Source: Sarcophilus harrisii (lineage: Eukaryota; Chordata; Mammalia; Dasyuromorphia; Dasyuridae). From it: a stretch of 64,000 bases of DNA. The stretch spans positions 670,811,087 to 670,875,086 of the forward strand of contig NC_045426.1 of the NCBI RefSeq assembly GCF_902635505.1, in the 5' to 3' direction. This document shows positions 63,671-64,000 of the stretch, piece after piece; the first letter of the stretch is position 1, and every line of letters begins with the position of its first letter. The position numbers were made by a program, and so were the translations under genes. The notes under the pieces are model-generated. The model did no database searches. It had not been told where the DNA came from and worked only from the letters and a program-made list of their open reading frames with translations.

Positions 63671-64000
63671 GAAAATAAAGATTATGGTGACTATGCTGTA
63701 GAACAGATGCTATTTAGATTCCAATAGTCTATCAGAAAAGAATAAAAGAACTGGTACTCGATATTGAAAGGTTGAAGAGGGGATGACATAAATGTGTACT
63801 GGTCTAGCCAGCCATCATCATGTGATTTCCTCTAGTGATACTGAGTGGAATATGATCAGGGACAGAGAGAGCAGATGTTGGGAACAATCCAAGATTGAAG
63901 TTTGGCAAGGGATAAATGACAAAAAGGATAAAGGGACAAGGAATTCAAGGGTAGAGGGTAAAGTTGAATTGGTTAACTATAGAATTAAGATTTTGAAGGG
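63671..64000. other. No gene; probably more reversed L2
   Basis: Purine-rich and without open frames, consistent with the ORF2 side of the neighbouring L2 but not matched with confidence. Confidence 0.35.

Noticed and set aside
1-64000. CRISPR array, operon or prokaryotic mobile system
   Set aside because: No regularly spaced identical repeats. Gene density, SINEs and LINEs show a mammalian nuclear genome.

Overview
The window is AT-rich vertebrate DNA from a marsupial, most likely an Australian one. It is packed with tRNA-headed SINEs whose 3' end reads 'ccccaattgcctcag' (the WSINE1 type of Australian marsupials), MAR1 and MIR/THER-type CORE-SINEs, marsupial L1 3' ends, half-L1 (HAL1) elements, an RTE LINE tail, and much old L2 and L3/CR1 LINE sequence. 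The species cannot be fixed from the sequence alone.

One intact protein gene is visible: a single-exon olfactory receptor at 3846-4787 (+), which I recognise as the OR1M1 type. It has a splice acceptor four bases before its ATG. Its 5' flank (3505-3880) is duplicated about 750 bp upstream (2753-3110), and that copy carries only the first codons of a second receptor gene. An exon-like coiled-coil segment lies at 13285-13438 (+); I could not identify it. No tRNA, rRNA or known ncRNA gene, and no CRISPR array, was seen.

Layout. 1-790: L3/CR1 LINE ORF1 esterase fragment. 2750-4790: duplicated OR 5' module and OR gene. 5280-6170: purine-rich degenerate repeats. 6930-11260: old minus-strand L1 with four nested insertions. 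11920-12690: unknown repeat with a CR1-like end, found again at 34740-36330. 14150-21960: L2 and L3 LINEs with younger L1 and SINE insertions and an internal tandem duplication. 23540-24550: imperfect palindrome with one arm split by a solo LTR. 25180-31060: L2, L3, L1 and MIR debris. 31225-33390: minus-strand HAL1. 36580-41620: L1/HAL1 5' end, RTE fragments and nested L1 3' ends. 42700-43460: plus-strand L1. 45300-49630: L1 5' end, then a plus-strand HAL1 interrupted by a puzzling composite insertion. 51100-56300: foldback repeat, L2 LINEs, large pyrimidine microsatellites and a recent 112-bp direct duplication. 56858-57047: hAT-type MITE. 58560-61540: four young insertions, including an L1 with a 3' transduction. 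62375-63670: MIR-like tandem array and L2.

Apart from the receptor, the window is a record of layered retroposition. Several insertions keep clear target-site duplications, so their order can be read directly. Boundaries of old repeats are approximate (tens of bases), because they were judged by eye without a consensus library.
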